64,000 nucleotides of DNA from Parapedobacter indicus (GTDB taxonomy: Bacteria > Bacteroidota > Bacteroidia > Sphingobacteriales > Sphingobacteriaceae), in the NCBI RefSeq assembly GCF_900113765.1, contig NZ_FOQO01000007.1, forward strand, positions 186,001-250,000. Reading direction: 5' to 3'. Positions 25,192 to 34,378 of this stretch are shown here, in pieces (position 1 is the first letter of the stretch; each line of letters starts with the position of its first letter). Both the position numbers and the translations under genes were made by a program. The notes below the pieces were generated by a model. That model did no database searches, had not been told where the DNA came from, and was given only the letters and a program-made list of their open reading frames with translations.

Positions 25192-26062
25192 TCGTATACG
25201 CGATTTTGGCGAAACCATCAATGACAGCATCAATTTCGTCAAGCAAAATTTCAAAGCACTGTTTACCCCGTTGCTCTACATAAGTCTTATTTTCATTCTT
25301 GCCGCCATGGCTACCGGAATCCTTGTGCAGGTCAAGACCATTGGACTGGTAGGCGCAGAAATGGCCGGTCCCGTGAATGCGTTTGACGGCACCGCGTTTC
25401 TCGCTGGATTTGGAATTAACTATGTATTATATCTACTGTTTTATTTTATTTCCTTTACCGTTGTCCAACTGGTCACGCTGTGCTTCATCGATCTATACAG
25501 GAAAAACGGCAATGTGCCCCCTACCAAAGAAGAGGTCTGGATTGCCTGTAAAGCACACTTTTGGCGGTTCATCTTGGCATCCCTTCTACTGAGTATCATC
25601 GTAGCGATTGCGACTATGCTTTGTATTCTTCCGGGTATCTATTTATTTCCGATTGCCAGTTTGGTCTATGCGATTGTCGTCATGGATGAAGCTCCCTTTG
25701 ACCAAGCGTTTACCCGGGCATTCACACTGATCAAGGACAATTGGTGGAAAACATTTGGGGTGCTGTTTATCGTTTGGCTGATCGCCTACTTCAGCATCGG
25801 TTTGGTTGCCCTACCGGGCACCCTGATGACCATGAGCGGATTCCTTTTAGGCGAATCATCCTCGCTAACGCTGACTGGTGCGATCTTGAACGTAGTTATC
25901 CAATCCTTTGGCATGCTGGTCTACTCCCTTCCTACGATTGCCTTGGCCCTTTGTTACTTCAGTCTCAGCGAAGAAAAAGAGGGTACTGGACTGATGGAAC
26001 GGATCGAGAATTTAGGCACCCATGCCGACACCGGCAAGGATCTGCCGGATGAAGAATATTGA
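25169..26062 (+). CDS. Polytopic membrane protein of the MoxR cluster
   Basis: A 297-residue protein with about six membrane helices (for example LFTPLLYISLIFILAAMATGI, ILASLLLSIIVAIATMLCIL, FGVLFIVWLIAYFSIGLVAL). It looks like members of the DUF975 or glycerophosphodiester-phosphodiesterase membrane-domain type, but I cannot name a firm family. Its start lies within the SpoIIM gene (23-base overlap) and its stop overlaps or abuts the next start, so the genes are translationally coupled. Proteins of this kind recur at the same place in Bacteroidota SpoIIM-MoxR operons. Confidence 0.75.
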   Translation: MEPKVEFSRIRDFGETINDSINFVKQNFKALFTPLLYISLIFILAAMATGILVQVKTIGLVGAEMAGPVNAFDGTAFLAGFGINYVLYLLFYFISFTVVQLVTLCFIDLYRKNGNVPPTKEEVWIACKAHFWRFILASLLLSIIVAIATMLCILPGIYLFPIASLVYAIVVMDEAPFDQAFTRAFTLIKDNWWKTFGVLFIVWLIAYFSIGLVALPGTLMTMSGFLLGESSSLTLTGAILNVVIQSFGMLVYSLPTIALALCYFSLSEEKEGTGLMERIENLGTHADTGKDLPDEEY

Positions 26063-26067
26063 AACAA

Positions 26068-26826
26068 ATGAGGAATTTCCGCTATATCTTTTGGTTTTTT
26101 CACTGTATTTGCGGGCTAACCAGCCTCACTTCTTATGCCGACGGTGGACCCAAAGACCGTCCCATCAATGCCGTTGCACCAGACACGACTCAGAACCCGT
26201 CTTTCGATTCATCTGCAGTAAATGTCCGCCAGTTCGATCAAGCTTCACTGGATAGCTACAAGGAGCGCACTGATTTTCAATATAATGAGCAACAAGTAGA
26301 CCTTTCATGGTGGCAACGCTTCAAACAATGGCTACGGTACAAAATCGCTGAACTGATGAGCCGTGAGGGGTCTTATGCTTTATTAAAGAACATCGGTATC
26401 ATCGCTGGCGTTGGCGCGCTGTTATACCTCGTGATGAAATTGTTGGGGATGGATGCAGCCGGCATATTTTCACGTAAATCCCACACGGCGAATACAAAGT
26501 CTACTGTACACACCGAGAATATCCACGATATCGATTTTACGGCAGAACTCCAGAAAACTATCGAAACCGGCAACTATCGATTGGCCGTGCGGCTCTTGTA
26601 TTTGGATTGTCTTAAAAAACTGAATGATTCCGGCCTCATCCGTTGGCAGCCGGCTAAGACCAACATCGCCTATGTGAATGAACTAGACGATGCCATCCTT
26701 CAATCGGAATTTAAAAAGCTTACCCGGCAATTTGAGTACATTTGGTATGGCGATTTCAGCATTAATCACCAACATTTCATCCAATTGCATGCTGCATTCC
26801 AACAGTTTGATGAAGGTTTGAAATGA
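26068..26826 (+). CDS. DUF4129 domain protein
   Basis: A 252-residue membrane protein. An N-terminal signal or anchor (FWFFHCICGLTSLTSYADG) is followed by a linker, a second transmembrane helix at about 108-128 (NIGIIAGVGALLYLVMKLLG) and a C-terminal DUF4129 domain (about 155-250, with YRLAVRLLYLDCLKKLNDSG and ARQFEYIWYGDF-like sequence). DUF4129 domains are often attached to transglutaminase-like proteins; here it is alone. The start could also be TTG 26059, which overlaps the previous stop. Its stop overlaps the next start (ATGA). Confidence 0.82.
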   Translation: MRNFRYIFWFFHCICGLTSLTSYADGGPKDRPINAVAPDTTQNPSFDSSAVNVRQFDQASLDSYKERTDFQYNEQQVDLSWWQRFKQWLRYKIAELMSREGSYALLKNIGIIAGVGALLYLVMKLLGMDAAGIFSRKSHTANTKSTVHTENIHDIDFTAELQKTIETGNYRLAVRLLYLDCLKKLNDSGLIRWQPAKTNIAYVNELDDAILQSEFKKLTRQFEYIWYGDFSINHQHFIQLHAAFQQFDEGLK

Positions 26827-28034
26827 GAGATCTGAAGGTATATATCGTCGTCGCCTTACTGGCCTTGGGCATCTTTCTGTATATTCAATACCGAAAGCCG
26901 GCTCCCGTGAACTGGAGTCAGACTTATAGTAGAACGGATAAGATTCCGTATGGGACATATATCTTGCATCATGAATTGTCTACATTATTTGAGGGAGTAG
27001 CTGTCCGCTCTTATCGAAAACGGATGTATAACATCCTTGAAGAACTAGGCAACGAAGCCGATAGCTACCTTATTGTTGCTCCCGAACTGGATATCGATGA
27101 ACCGGATTATCAGAAACTATTGGCGTATGTAAAAAGCGGAAATGACCTGTTTATCGCCGCCCATACATTCGGGGCCTTGATGACTGACAGCTTAAAGCTG
27201 AGAATCCAGAACCATTTTCCATGGGCCGACAGTGTTAACACGGTAAACTTCACAAATCCTGAACTCCGTTCGGAAACGGGATATCGGTTTGACAAACGCA
27301 TAGCAGCGGGTTACTTTACTGAATTTGACACGTTGCAGACTACCGTATTGGCAACCAATGGCCATGGCAATGCCGTCTTTCTCCGGTATCCGATGGGCGA
27401 CGGCAACCTATATATACTATCTTCACCCGACTATTTTACCAACTATGCGCTCTTATCATCGGAAGGCGTTGCCTTTGCGGGCAAGGCCCTTTCTTACCTA
27501 ACCCCCCAGCAACAGATAATCTGGGACGATTTCCAAGCGATGGGAGACCGGATACAACAGTCGCCCTTGCGCGTATTCCTGTCGGATGAGCACCTGCGCC
27601 CCGCTTATCTAATAGCGTTATTCAGTCTACTTGCTTTTGTAATCTACGGCGTCAAACGTCGCCAACGGGCAATTCCCATTGTGGAACCGCTCAAAAACAC
27701 GAGCATTGAATTTGCTCAGGTCGTCAGTTCGGTATATTATCAACGTCGGGACAACCTCGATTTGCTTACCAAAGAATATCGCTATTTTCTGGAACACGTG
27801 CGAACTGCTTACCGTGTGAACACCAGCAACATAGACGAAAACTTCATGCAGTACCTCAGTATGCGTTCTGGAGTGGAGAAGTCCATTCTATTAAACATCC
27901 TCCGGGGTATGAACGATTTACAACGCTACGAGACCATTGACGATGGGACTTTGCTTTCACACCATCGTTTTCTTGAACTTTTTTATCAGCAAGCTTTATG
28001 GAAGAACAACACTTCGAACAACGTATTGACCTGA
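26823..28034 (+). CDS. DUF4350 domain membrane protein
   Basis: A 403-residue protein with an N-terminal transmembrane helix (about 7-23, VVALLALGIFLYIQY), a DUF4350 domain (about 35-230, with SYLIVAPELDIDEPDYQKLL and GNDLFIAAHTFG) and a second helix at about 257-272 followed by a cytoplasmic tail rich in helices. DUF4350 proteins commonly accompany DUF4129, MoxR ATPases and DUF58 proteins. It is coupled to the previous gene by ATGA and overlaps moxR by 37 bases. Function is unknown; context suggests service to the MoxR ATPase. Confidence 0.85.
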   Translation: MRDLKVYIVVALLALGIFLYIQYRKPAPVNWSQTYSRTDKIPYGTYILHHELSTLFEGVAVRSYRKRMYNILEELGNEADSYLIVAPELDIDEPDYQKLLAYVKSGNDLFIAAHTFGALMTDSLKLRIQNHFPWADSVNTVNFTNPELRSETGYRFDKRIAAGYFTEFDTLQTTVLATNGHGNAVFLRYPMGDGNLYILSSPDYFTNYALLSSEGVAFAGKALSYLTPQQQIIWDDFQAMGDRIQQSPLRVFLSDEHLRPAYLIALFSLLAFVIYGVKRRQRAIPIVEPLKNTSIEFAQVVSSVYYQRRDNLDLLTKEYRYFLEHVRTAYRVNTSNIDENFMQYLSMRSGVEKSILLNILRGMNDLQRYETIDDGTLLSHHRFLELFYQQALWKNNTSNNVLT

Positions 28035-28975
28035 GTGGATTGACCGGTGCCATCCAACAAATAAGGGAACTTCTGGCAACTGTTATTGTCGGGCAACAGC
28101 AGATGGTGGACTTACTTATCGCCGGAATCCTTGCCGACGGGCATATCCTGATTGAAGGTGTTCCGGGTGTAGCCAAGACACTCAGTGCTAAACTGATTGC
28201 TCAAAGCATTGATGCCAAGTTTTCCCGAATCCAATTCACCCCCGATCTCATGCCTTCAGATGTTTTGGGCACATCCGTATTTAATCCCAAAGAAAATGGG
28301 TTCAGCTTTAAGCCCGGCCCCATTTTCGGTCACCTAATTTTGGTCGACGAGATCAACCGATCGCCGGCAAAAACCCAGGCTGCCTTGTTTGAAGTAATGG
28401 AAGAACGGCAGGTCACCCTAGATGGCCATACCTATCCCATGGAGGAACCCTTCGTGGTACTCGCCACACAGAACCCCATTGAACAGGAAGGCACCTACCG
28501 GTTGCCGGAAGCACAATTGGACCGCTTCCTATTTAAAATAGAAGTCGGATATCCCTCATTGGAGGAAGAAATACAGATATTAGCCCATCACCACGCGCAA
28601 AAACTGGATGAACGGATAGCATCCATCAAACCGATACTCCGTACCGCGGATATCCGCAATTACCGCAAAACGGTAAAGGGTTTGCATATCGAAGATAAAC
28701 TACTGGATTTTATCGCGCGCATCGTGCACGAAACACGCAACCACAAATCCATTTACTTGGGAGCGTCTCCGCGCGCATCGCTGGCAATCGCCAATAGTGC
28801 AAAAGCAATCGCAGTGATGGATGACCGTGACTTTATCACACCGGACGATGTGATACGTGTGGCTCCTGCGGTATTACGACACCGCCTCATCCTTACCCCC
28901 GAGCGGGAAATGGAAGGACTCACCACGGACGACGTGGTGTCTCAGATTATTAAGGGAATAGCTGTACCTAGATAG
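27998..28975 (+). CDS. MoxR family AAA+ ATPase
   Basis: A 325-residue cytoplasmic AAA+ ATPase. Walker A is GVPGVAKT, Walker B is LILVDEINR (followed by SPAKTQ), sensor 1 sits near VLATQNPIEQEGTYRLPEAQ, and a C-terminal AAA lid (about 235-320) is present with LGASPRASLAI. MoxR proteins act as chaperone-like ATPases, usually together with a DUF58 or VWA protein encoded immediately downstream. Here that partner is missing: the next gene is an acetyltransferase 33 bases away. The gene starts inside the DUF4350 gene. Confidence 0.95.
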   Translation: MEEQHFEQRIDLSGLTGAIQQIRELLATVIVGQQQMVDLLIAGILADGHILIEGVPGVAKTLSAKLIAQSIDAKFSRIQFTPDLMPSDVLGTSVFNPKENGFSFKPGPIFGHLILVDEINRSPAKTQAALFEVMEERQVTLDGHTYPMEEPFVVLATQNPIEQEGTYRLPEAQLDRFLFKIEVGYPSLEEEIQILAHHHAQKLDERIASIKPILRTADIRNYRKTVKGLHIEDKLLDFIARIVHETRNHKSIYLGASPRASLAIANSAKAIAVMDDRDFITPDDVIRVAPAVLRHRLILTPEREMEGLTTDDVVSQIIKGIAVPR

Positions 28976-29008
28976 ATCAAGCGCGCCAACAGAAAGGAGC
29001 ATAATACA

Positions 29009-29461
29009 ATGACTAAACTCGTAAGAACCGATTCCAACAGTACGGACTTCGTGGTGCTCGTGCGGCTACTCGACGCTGACCTCGCGCAGCGAGACGGGGA
29101 TGAACATGCATTCTACCACCAATTCAATAAGATCGATCACATCAAATACGTCGTCGTGGCTTACGAAAACGACAAACCGATCGGCTGCGGAGCCATAAAG
29201 GAGTATGCGCCTGACACAATGGAAATCAAGCGGATGTATGCGTTGCCCGAGTTCAGGGGACAGGGAATTGCCACACGCATACTCACTGAACTGGAAACCT
29301 GGGCGGCGGAATTGGGTTATAAACGTTGTATCTTGGAAACGGGGAAAAAACAGCCCGAAGCCATCGCCCTTTACAAAAAATCTCATTACATGCCGATCGA
29401 AAACTACGGTCCGTACATCGGTGTCGAAAATAGTGTTTGTTTTGAAAAGAAAATGAATTAG
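29009..29461 (+). CDS. GNAT family N-acetyltransferase
   Basis: A 150-residue GNAT-fold enzyme. The acetyl-CoA binding motif is visible as MYALPEFRGQGIATRILTELE (R-x-x-G-x-G/A pattern), and ETGKKQPEAIALYKKSHYMPI is the usual C-terminal half. It transfers acetyl groups to an unknown amine substrate. It follows the MoxR operon by 33 bases and precedes the GH140-like gene by three bases, so it may be cotranscribed with both without sharing their function. Confidence 0.9.
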   Translation: MTKLVRTDSNSTDFVVLVRLLDADLAQRDGDEHAFYHQFNKIDHIKYVVVAYENDKPIGCGAIKEYAPDTMEIKRMYALPEFRGQGIATRILTELETWAAELGYKRCILETGKKQPEAIALYKKSHYMPIENYGPYIGVENSVCFEKKMN

Positions 29462-29464
29462 CCC

Positions 29465-30952
29465 ATGTGTCCACTGCGCTCTTTGATACCAGCATTCGTT
29501 GCCCTCACCATTACGGTTGCTGCCTACGGTCAGGAAAAATGGCCGCACGGTCGGCTGCAGGTTACGCCCGATGGCCATTACCTGCAATATGAAGATGGAA
29601 GCCCGTTTTTCTGGCTGGGAGATACGGCATGGGAACTATTCCATCGTTTGACGAAAGAAGAAATCCAACACTATCTCGATAACCGGAAGGCCAAGGGATT
29701 CAATGTTATCCAGGCCGTGATATTGGCCGAAATGGACGGTTTGCATCGCCCGAATCAATACGGGGATGTTCCGCTGATCAACCAGCATCCGGAGAAACCG
29801 AATGAATCTTATTTTCAACTGGTGGATGATGTAATCGCATCCGCGTACGAAAGAAAACTATTTATTGGGTTACTACCGACATGGGGCGACAAGGTGACGC
29901 GCATGTGGGGCGTAGGTCCGGAGATTTTTACTACCGAAAATGCTTATCGCTATGGCAATTGGCTTAGCAATCGTTACAAAGACCGGGAAAACATCATCTG
30001 GATTTTAGGAGGCGACCGTCCGGCCATCCATGATTCCGTAGATACCCGCCCCATATGGCAAGCCATGGCTAAGGGGATACTGGAAGCCACCGATGGGAAG
30101 GCACTCCTCTCCTATCACATCTCAGGTGGAGCGCATTCGACCTCACAGCAAATCCATGACGAACCGTGGCTGCACATAAACATGATGCAGTCGGGCCATG
30201 GATCGGGACACGACGTTCCTGTATGGGAATGGATCACGCGCGACCGTGCCTTGACACCGACCAAACCTACCCTGGATTCGGAACCCAACTATGAGGACCA
30301 CCCTGTAAACCCGTGGCCAAATTGGGACCCTAAAAATGGCTATTTCGATGACTATGATGTTCGCAAACAGACTTACCGCTCGGTTTTTGCGGGTGCCTGT
30401 GGGGTAACCTACGGTCACCACAGTATCTGGCAGTTTTGGAGCGAACGGGAAGAAAAGATCAACCACGCCGACCGGTACTGGACCGAAGCACTCGACCGGC
30501 CGGGAGCTTTCCAGGTCGGTTACCTGCGACAGCTCATCGAATCACGCCCGTTTGTCGATCGCCTGCCCGACCAAACCATTGTTGTAGACGGACAGGGAGA
30601 AAAAGGACAGCACATACGCGCGTTTAAGGATGGTAAGGGTAGTTATTTGATGGTGTATATTCCGCTGGGAGGAACCATTGCTGTTAACACTTTGGTACTT
30701 AAAGCCGATACCTTACGCGGATGGTGGTTCAATCCCGCGACCGCGGAAACCATCGATTTGGGTACGTTAAGCCGTGGCGGCGAGCTTCAGCTGACGACGC
30801 CGACTCAAGGCTTGAATAACGATTGGGTACTGGTAATAGATGACGTAGCTGCAGGGTACCCGATCCCGGTATTTAGAACATTTTTCTCGCCAAATTCCCC
30901 AAAAGCTTCAACGCTCGCTCCACCTGTTCATTCCATAGCAGTCCGTAACTGA
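29465..30952 (+). CDS. GH140-like glycosidase (DUF4038) with C-terminal collagen-binding-like domain
   Basis: A 495-residue secreted protein (signal peptide ending AAYGQ). The TIM barrel of the DUF4038 / GH140 family starts at about 30 ([18 protein letters not shown]). Asp184 in ILGGDRPAI and Glu273 in TLDSEPNYE sit where the catalytic acid and nucleophile of the apiosidase family GH140 are expected. A C-terminal beta domain (about 385-470) resembles the putative collagen-binding domain often attached to DUF4038. Known GH140 enzymes cut apiose linkages in rhamnogalacturonan II. The last 80 bases overlap the convergent MocR gene, and the tail beyond about residue 472 is not typical of the family. 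Confidence 0.82.
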   Translation: MCPLRSLIPAFVALTITVAAYGQEKWPHGRLQVTPDGHYLQYEDGSPFFWLGDTAWELFHRLTKEEIQHYLDNRKAKGFNVIQAVILAEMDGLHRPNQYGDVPLINQHPEKPNESYFQLVDDVIASAYERKLFIGLLPTWGDKVTRMWGVGPEIFTTENAYRYGNWLSNRYKDRENIIWILGGDRPAIHDSVDTRPIWQAMAKGILEATDGKALLSYHISGGAHSTSQQIHDEPWLHINMMQSGHGSGHDVPVWEWITRDRALTPTKPTLDSEPNYEDHPVNPWPNWDPKNGYFDDYDVRKQTYRSVFAGACGVTYGHHSIWQFWSEREEKINHADRYWTEALDRPGAFQVGYLRQLIESRPFVDRLPDQTIVVDGQGEKGQHIRAFKDGKGSYLMVYIPLGGTIAVNTLVLKADTLRGWWFNPATAETIDLGTLSRGGELQLTTPTQGLNNDWVLVIDDVAAGYPIPVFRTFFSPNSPKASTLAPPVHSIAVRN

Positions 30953-32297
30953 GCCGGATACAATGATTATATTGATTTTGCAGCGTAAACATTCTTCCCG
31001 GGGCAATACTTATTTTAAATTTCAGCGCCGTTTCATAGAGCTTTATCGTATCTATTTGCTTCGGTAGTTCCAGCCAGAGCAGAAACCCTCCTTCTGGCCG
31101 GCTTACCCGGGTCTCTTCGGGGAAATATTCGCCGATGGCCCGGAGATATTGCAGCGAATTGGTATGCAGGGTATGTCTGAGTTTACGTAGATGGCTTTCA
31201 TAACGGCCGGTTTCTAAAAAACTGGCAATGGCCTCTTGGGTTAGCGTGGTGGATGAAACCGAATGATAAAGTTTAGTGCGGATCACCTGTTCTTTAAATC
31301 TTCCCGGCGCTACCCATCCAACCCGATAGCCCGGAGCCAGGGTCTTCGATACCGATCCACACCACAGCACGATGCCGCTCTCGTCATAGGTCTTGCACGA
31401 CTTCGGCCGATGTTGGCCAAAATAGACGTCACCATACAGATCGTCTTCGATCAGCGGAACACCATGTGTTTCCATTAACCGTACGGCTTCCCTTTTGTGT
31501 TCATCCGGCATACAGCTCCCTAACGGGTTGCTGAAATTGCTGACGAGCAGACACGCCTTTATTTTTTTGGTTTGCAATGTTTTTTTAAGTGCTTCAAGGT
31601 CGATCCCCGTAATGGCGTGGGTAGGCAGTTCAAGCACTTGCAACCCTAAACTTCTCGCCAGCTGCAGGACGCCGAAATATACTGGACTTTCCACAACGAT
31701 TTGGTCGCCCCGTTCTGTCAGCGCCATCAGGGAATACGCCAGTGCATTCATGCAGCCTGCAGTGGTTAAGAGATCGCTTTCCCGAAGGTGTCCTTCCCAA
31801 CTAAACGACCACCGCGCAATTTGTTGCCGCAGCTTGCTATTGCCCTGCACCTGTTCGTAAGATGTACCGCCGGCCGGCAACAATCGCATCGCGTTGATCA
31901 TCGTCTTATTGAGTTTGGCTACAGGTAACAATTCTGGAGCTGGGACACCCAAAGAAAATGTCAGGTTCGTCTCCCTCCCTAATTCGGCATAAACCTTGGC
32001 AACGAGCCCATCCGTTCCACTGGCATCCGCGTGATATACCGGATTACTGGTTTCCGGCATCGCCGGAAAAAACTTGTGTGAATAAGTAACGTAATAGCCC
32101 GATTGCGGGCGTGACTCGATCAGGCCTTTGCTCTCCAGATCATAGTATGCTTGCAATGCTGTGCTCATGCTTACGCCATGTTCCCGACAGATCATGCGGA
32201 TGGAAGGCAATTTATCGCCGACTCTCAACACCTCATGCTGAATCTGATGCTCGATGTTATGGGCAATACGCTGATAGAGTAATCCGTTCTTAGACAT
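30873..32297 (-). CDS. MocR family regulator (GntR HTH fused to class I aminotransferase fold)
   Basis: A 474-residue cytoplasmic protein. Residues 1-75 form a GntR winged helix ([31 protein letters not shown]). Residues about 105-470 have the PLP-dependent aminotransferase fold, with the Schiff-base lysine in [17 protein letters not shown] and the phosphate-binding region [13 protein letters not shown]. MocR proteins use PLP or an amino compound as effector and regulate a nearby gene, often divergent. The SDR/DinB pair is divergent here (113 bases away) and is a candidate target. Its 3' end overlaps the GH140-like gene by 80 bases. Confidence 0.94.
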   Translation of the reverse strand: MSKNGLLYQRIAHNIEHQIQHEVLRVGDKLPSIRMICREHGVSMSTALQAYYDLESKGLIESRPQSGYYVTYSHKFFPAMPETSNPVYHADASGTDGLVAKVYAELGRETNLTFSLGVPAPELLPVAKLNKTMINAMRLLPAGGTSYEQVQGNSKLRQQIARWSFSWEGHLRESDLLTTAGCMNALAYSLMALTERGDQIVVESPVYFGVLQLARSLGLQVLELPTHAITGIDLEALKKTLQTKKIKACLLVSNFSNPLGSCMPDEHKREAVRLMETHGVPLIEDDLYGDVYFGQHRPKSCKTYDESGIVLWCGSVSKTLAPGYRVGWVAPGRFKEQVIRTKLYHSVSSTTLTQEAIASFLETGRYESHLRKLRHTLHTNSLQYLRAIGEYFPEETRVSRPEGGFLLWLELPKQIDTIKLYETALKFKISIAPGRMFTLQNQYNHCIRLSYGLLWNEQVERALKLLGNLARKMF

Positions 32298-32324
32298 ATA
32301 CTTTCTTTAAAAAACTGCTCCGGT

Positions 32325-32332
32325 CAAAAATA
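32325..32332 (-). promoter_or_regulatory. -7 box for the MocR regulator gene
   Basis: The minus strand reads TATTTTTG, matching TAnnTTTG, 28 bases ahead of the ATG at 32297. No well-placed -33 element is visible. The 113-base divergent region to the SDR gene is where MocR binding would be expected. Confidence 0.4.
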
Positions 32333-32410
32333 ATTAAATTGTATCTGTATTGGTAGTCTCATTTTACGCATTTTTGTACAATAGATTATTTATATGATGT
32401 ACAGGGTTCC

Positions 32411-33157
32411 ATGAAAAAAATCATCCTCATCACCGGATCCAGCCGCGGTATCGGTGCAGCCACCGCGCTTCTCGCGGCCAAGGAAGGCTATGCGGTCGCG
32501 GTGAATTACTACGCTGACAAGACCGCAGCTGACGCGATTGTTTCCCGAATCGTCGAATCCGGTGGCTCGGCGGTTGCCATACAGGCCGATATTTCACAAC
32601 CCGACGACATCGTCCGATTGTTTTCAGAAACGGACCGTTTGCTGGGCAGGCTGGACGCGTTGGTGAACAACGCGGGGATTCTCGAAAGGCAGATGCGGCT
32701 GATTGATATGGACGCAGCGCGACTTAGCCGGATTTTCATGGCCAACGTCATTGGTCAATTCCTTTGTGCCCAGGAAGCGATCAAACGCATGTCAACGAAG
32801 CACGGCGGAAATGGTGGTTCGATCGTCAATGTTTCTTCACTTGCTGCCCGGACAGGCTCGCCCAATGAGTACCTGGATTATGCGGCTTCAAAGGGTGCGC
32901 TGGATACTTTTACCCTTGGGCTGTCCAAAGAGGTTGCTGGCGAAGGAATCCGGGTGAACGCGGTTAGACCCGCATTTATCTACACCGACATTCATGCAGC
33001 TGGCGGTGAACCCAATCGCGTAGAACGGCTTAAAGATAGTATTCCCATGCAACGGGGCGGGTCTGCGGAAGAGGTCGCCGAGGCTATCCTGTGGCTGGTA
33101 TCTGAAAAGTCTTCTTATACAACGGGATCATTCATTGAGATAAGCGGAGGAAAATGA
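32411..33157 (+). CDS. Short-chain dehydrogenase/reductase (SDR)
   Basis: A 248-residue classical SDR. The cofactor motif is TGSSRGIGAA (TGxxxGxG), the structural NNAG is at about 87, the catalytic Ser lies in VNVSSLAARTG and Tyr/Lys in YLDYAASKGA. Substrate is unknown. Its stop overlaps the DinB gene start (ATGA), so both are made from one transcript. It is divergent from the MocR regulator, which may control it. Confidence 0.93.
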   Translation: MKKIILITGSSRGIGAATALLAAKEGYAVAVNYYADKTAADAIVSRIVESGGSAVAIQADISQPDDIVRLFSETDRLLGRLDALVNNAGILERQMRLIDMDAARLSRIFMANVIGQFLCAQEAIKRMSTKHGGNGGSIVNVSSLAARTGSPNEYLDYAASKGALDTFTLGLSKEVAGEGIRVNAVRPAFIYTDIHAAGGEPNRVERLKDSIPMQRGGSAEEVAEAILWLVSEKSSYTTGSFIEISGGK

Positions 33158-33612
33158 AAACTTTTTTTGAAGAACTATTTACGTATAGCCACCACTGCAA
33201 CCAGCAGTTGGCAACTGTATTGAGTGAGCAATCGGAAAAAATTGATGTAAAATCAATGGCCCTGTTCAGCCACATGTTGAACGCACATCAAATATGGAAT
33301 AACCGAATTTTAGGGCAACCCATGGGATGTACCGTATGGGAAAGCCGACCAAGTGACACGTTTGTGGCAATCGACCGGCATAACTATGAACAAACGCTTA
33401 CTTTGCTGGACAGATCCGGATTAACGGACAACATCACCTATAAAACCAGCGACGGAAGACCTTTTCACAATACCGTGGGAAACATCCTCTTCCATGTCGT
33501 CAATCACTCCACTTATCACCGCGGACAGCTAGCGCTGTTGTTCAGGCAAAACGGAATGGAGCCATTGGTTACGGATTATATATTCTATAAGCGATCAATG
33601 CCCGAGCAGTAA
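33154..33612 (+). CDS. DinB family protein
   Basis: A 152-residue four-helix-bundle protein of the DinB/YfiT type. The three metal-binding histidines fit HMLNAHQIWNNR (about position 45) and FHVVNHSTYHRGQLALL (about 125-130). Members include thiol-dependent transferases and damage-inducible proteins of unknown role. It overlaps the SDR gene by four bases, which suggests coupled expression. Confidence 0.88.
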   Translation: MKTFFEELFTYSHHCNQQLATVLSEQSEKIDVKSMALFSHMLNAHQIWNNRILGQPMGCTVWESRPSDTFVAIDRHNYEQTLTLLDRSGLTDNITYKTSDGRPFHNTVGNILFHVVNHSTYHRGQLALLFRQNGMEPLVTDYIFYKRSMPEQ

Positions 33613-33631
33613 CTTTGTCAACGGCTATTGG

Positions 33632-34282
33632 TTACTTCTTCAATCGCTCCTTGAACACTTTCTTAAACTTATCCAGCTTGGGAACAATGATATACTGGCA
33701 ATATGCTTGTTCGGGATTAAGGTTGAAGTAATTCTGGTGATAATCTTCCGCGATATAAAATGCCGTATAGGGTTCAAGAGTGGTCACAATCGGCCGATCG
33801 TATACTTTTTCTTCATTTAGGCGTTGAATGTAGTATGCTGCTTTTTCTTTTTCCGTATCGTCGTGATAAAAAATCGCCGACCGATACTGCGGTCCGATAT
33901 CGTTTCCCTGCCGGTTAAGCTGCGTTGGATCGTGCGCTACAAAGAATGCCTTTAGCAACTCGTCGTAGGAGATGACATCCGGTCGGTAAATTACATGGAT
34001 CGCTTCTGCATGGCCGGTCTTTCCCGTGGTTACCTGTTTGTATGAGGGATTTTTTATCGTACCGCCGGTATAACCTGACAAAACCGTATCAACACCTTCC
34101 AATTGCTGAAACTGTACTTCGGTACACCAAAAACACCCTCCCGCGAATGTTGCCGTATCTACGGAACCTTGACCATCGGTACGCTCATGCATCTCCTGGG
34201 ACCGTGCGACCCCTGATCCATTGGATTGCTGACACGCAGCATACAGCATCACGCCACTAAAAAACAATAAGATTCTTTTCAT
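33632..34282 (-). CDS. msrA: Peptide methionine sulfoxide reductase MsrA, lipoprotein form
   Basis: A 216-residue enzyme that reduces methionine-S-sulfoxide. The catalytic motif GCFWC is present (Cys50 nucleophile, Cys53), followed by GYTGGTIKNPSYKQVTTGKTG-type family sequence. A signal peptide with lipobox (LYAAC, Cys17) shows that this copy works outside the cytoplasm, protecting envelope proteins. The C-terminal NPEQAYCQYII carries a likely resolving cysteine. Single gene with its own -7 box. Confidence 0.95.
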   Translation of the reverse strand: MKRILLFFSGVMLYAACQQSNGSGVARSQEMHERTDGQGSVDTATFAGGCFWCTEVQFQQLEGVDTVLSGYTGGTIKNPSYKQVTTGKTGHAEAIHVIYRPDVISYDELLKAFFVAHDPTQLNRQGNDIGPQYRSAIFYHDDTEKEKAAYYIQRLNEEKVYDRPIVTTLEPYTAFYIAEDYHQNYFNLNPEQAYCQYIIVPKLDKFKKVFKERLKK

Positions 34283-34311
34283 TTAAAAATAATTTACCGC
34301 CACTGCCCACA

Positions 34312-34319
34312 CAAAGTTA
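34312..34319 (-). promoter_or_regulatory. -7 box for msrA
   Basis: The minus strand reads TAACTTTG, matching TAnnTTTG, about 30 bases before the ATG at 34282. The predicted leader is about 23 bases. The -33 region is only weakly matched. Confidence 0.45.
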
Positions 34320-34378
34320 CGAGGTATGGGTTGCCTTTCGTAAACTATCTCGAAAATACACCATTTTAGGTAGTTGGT

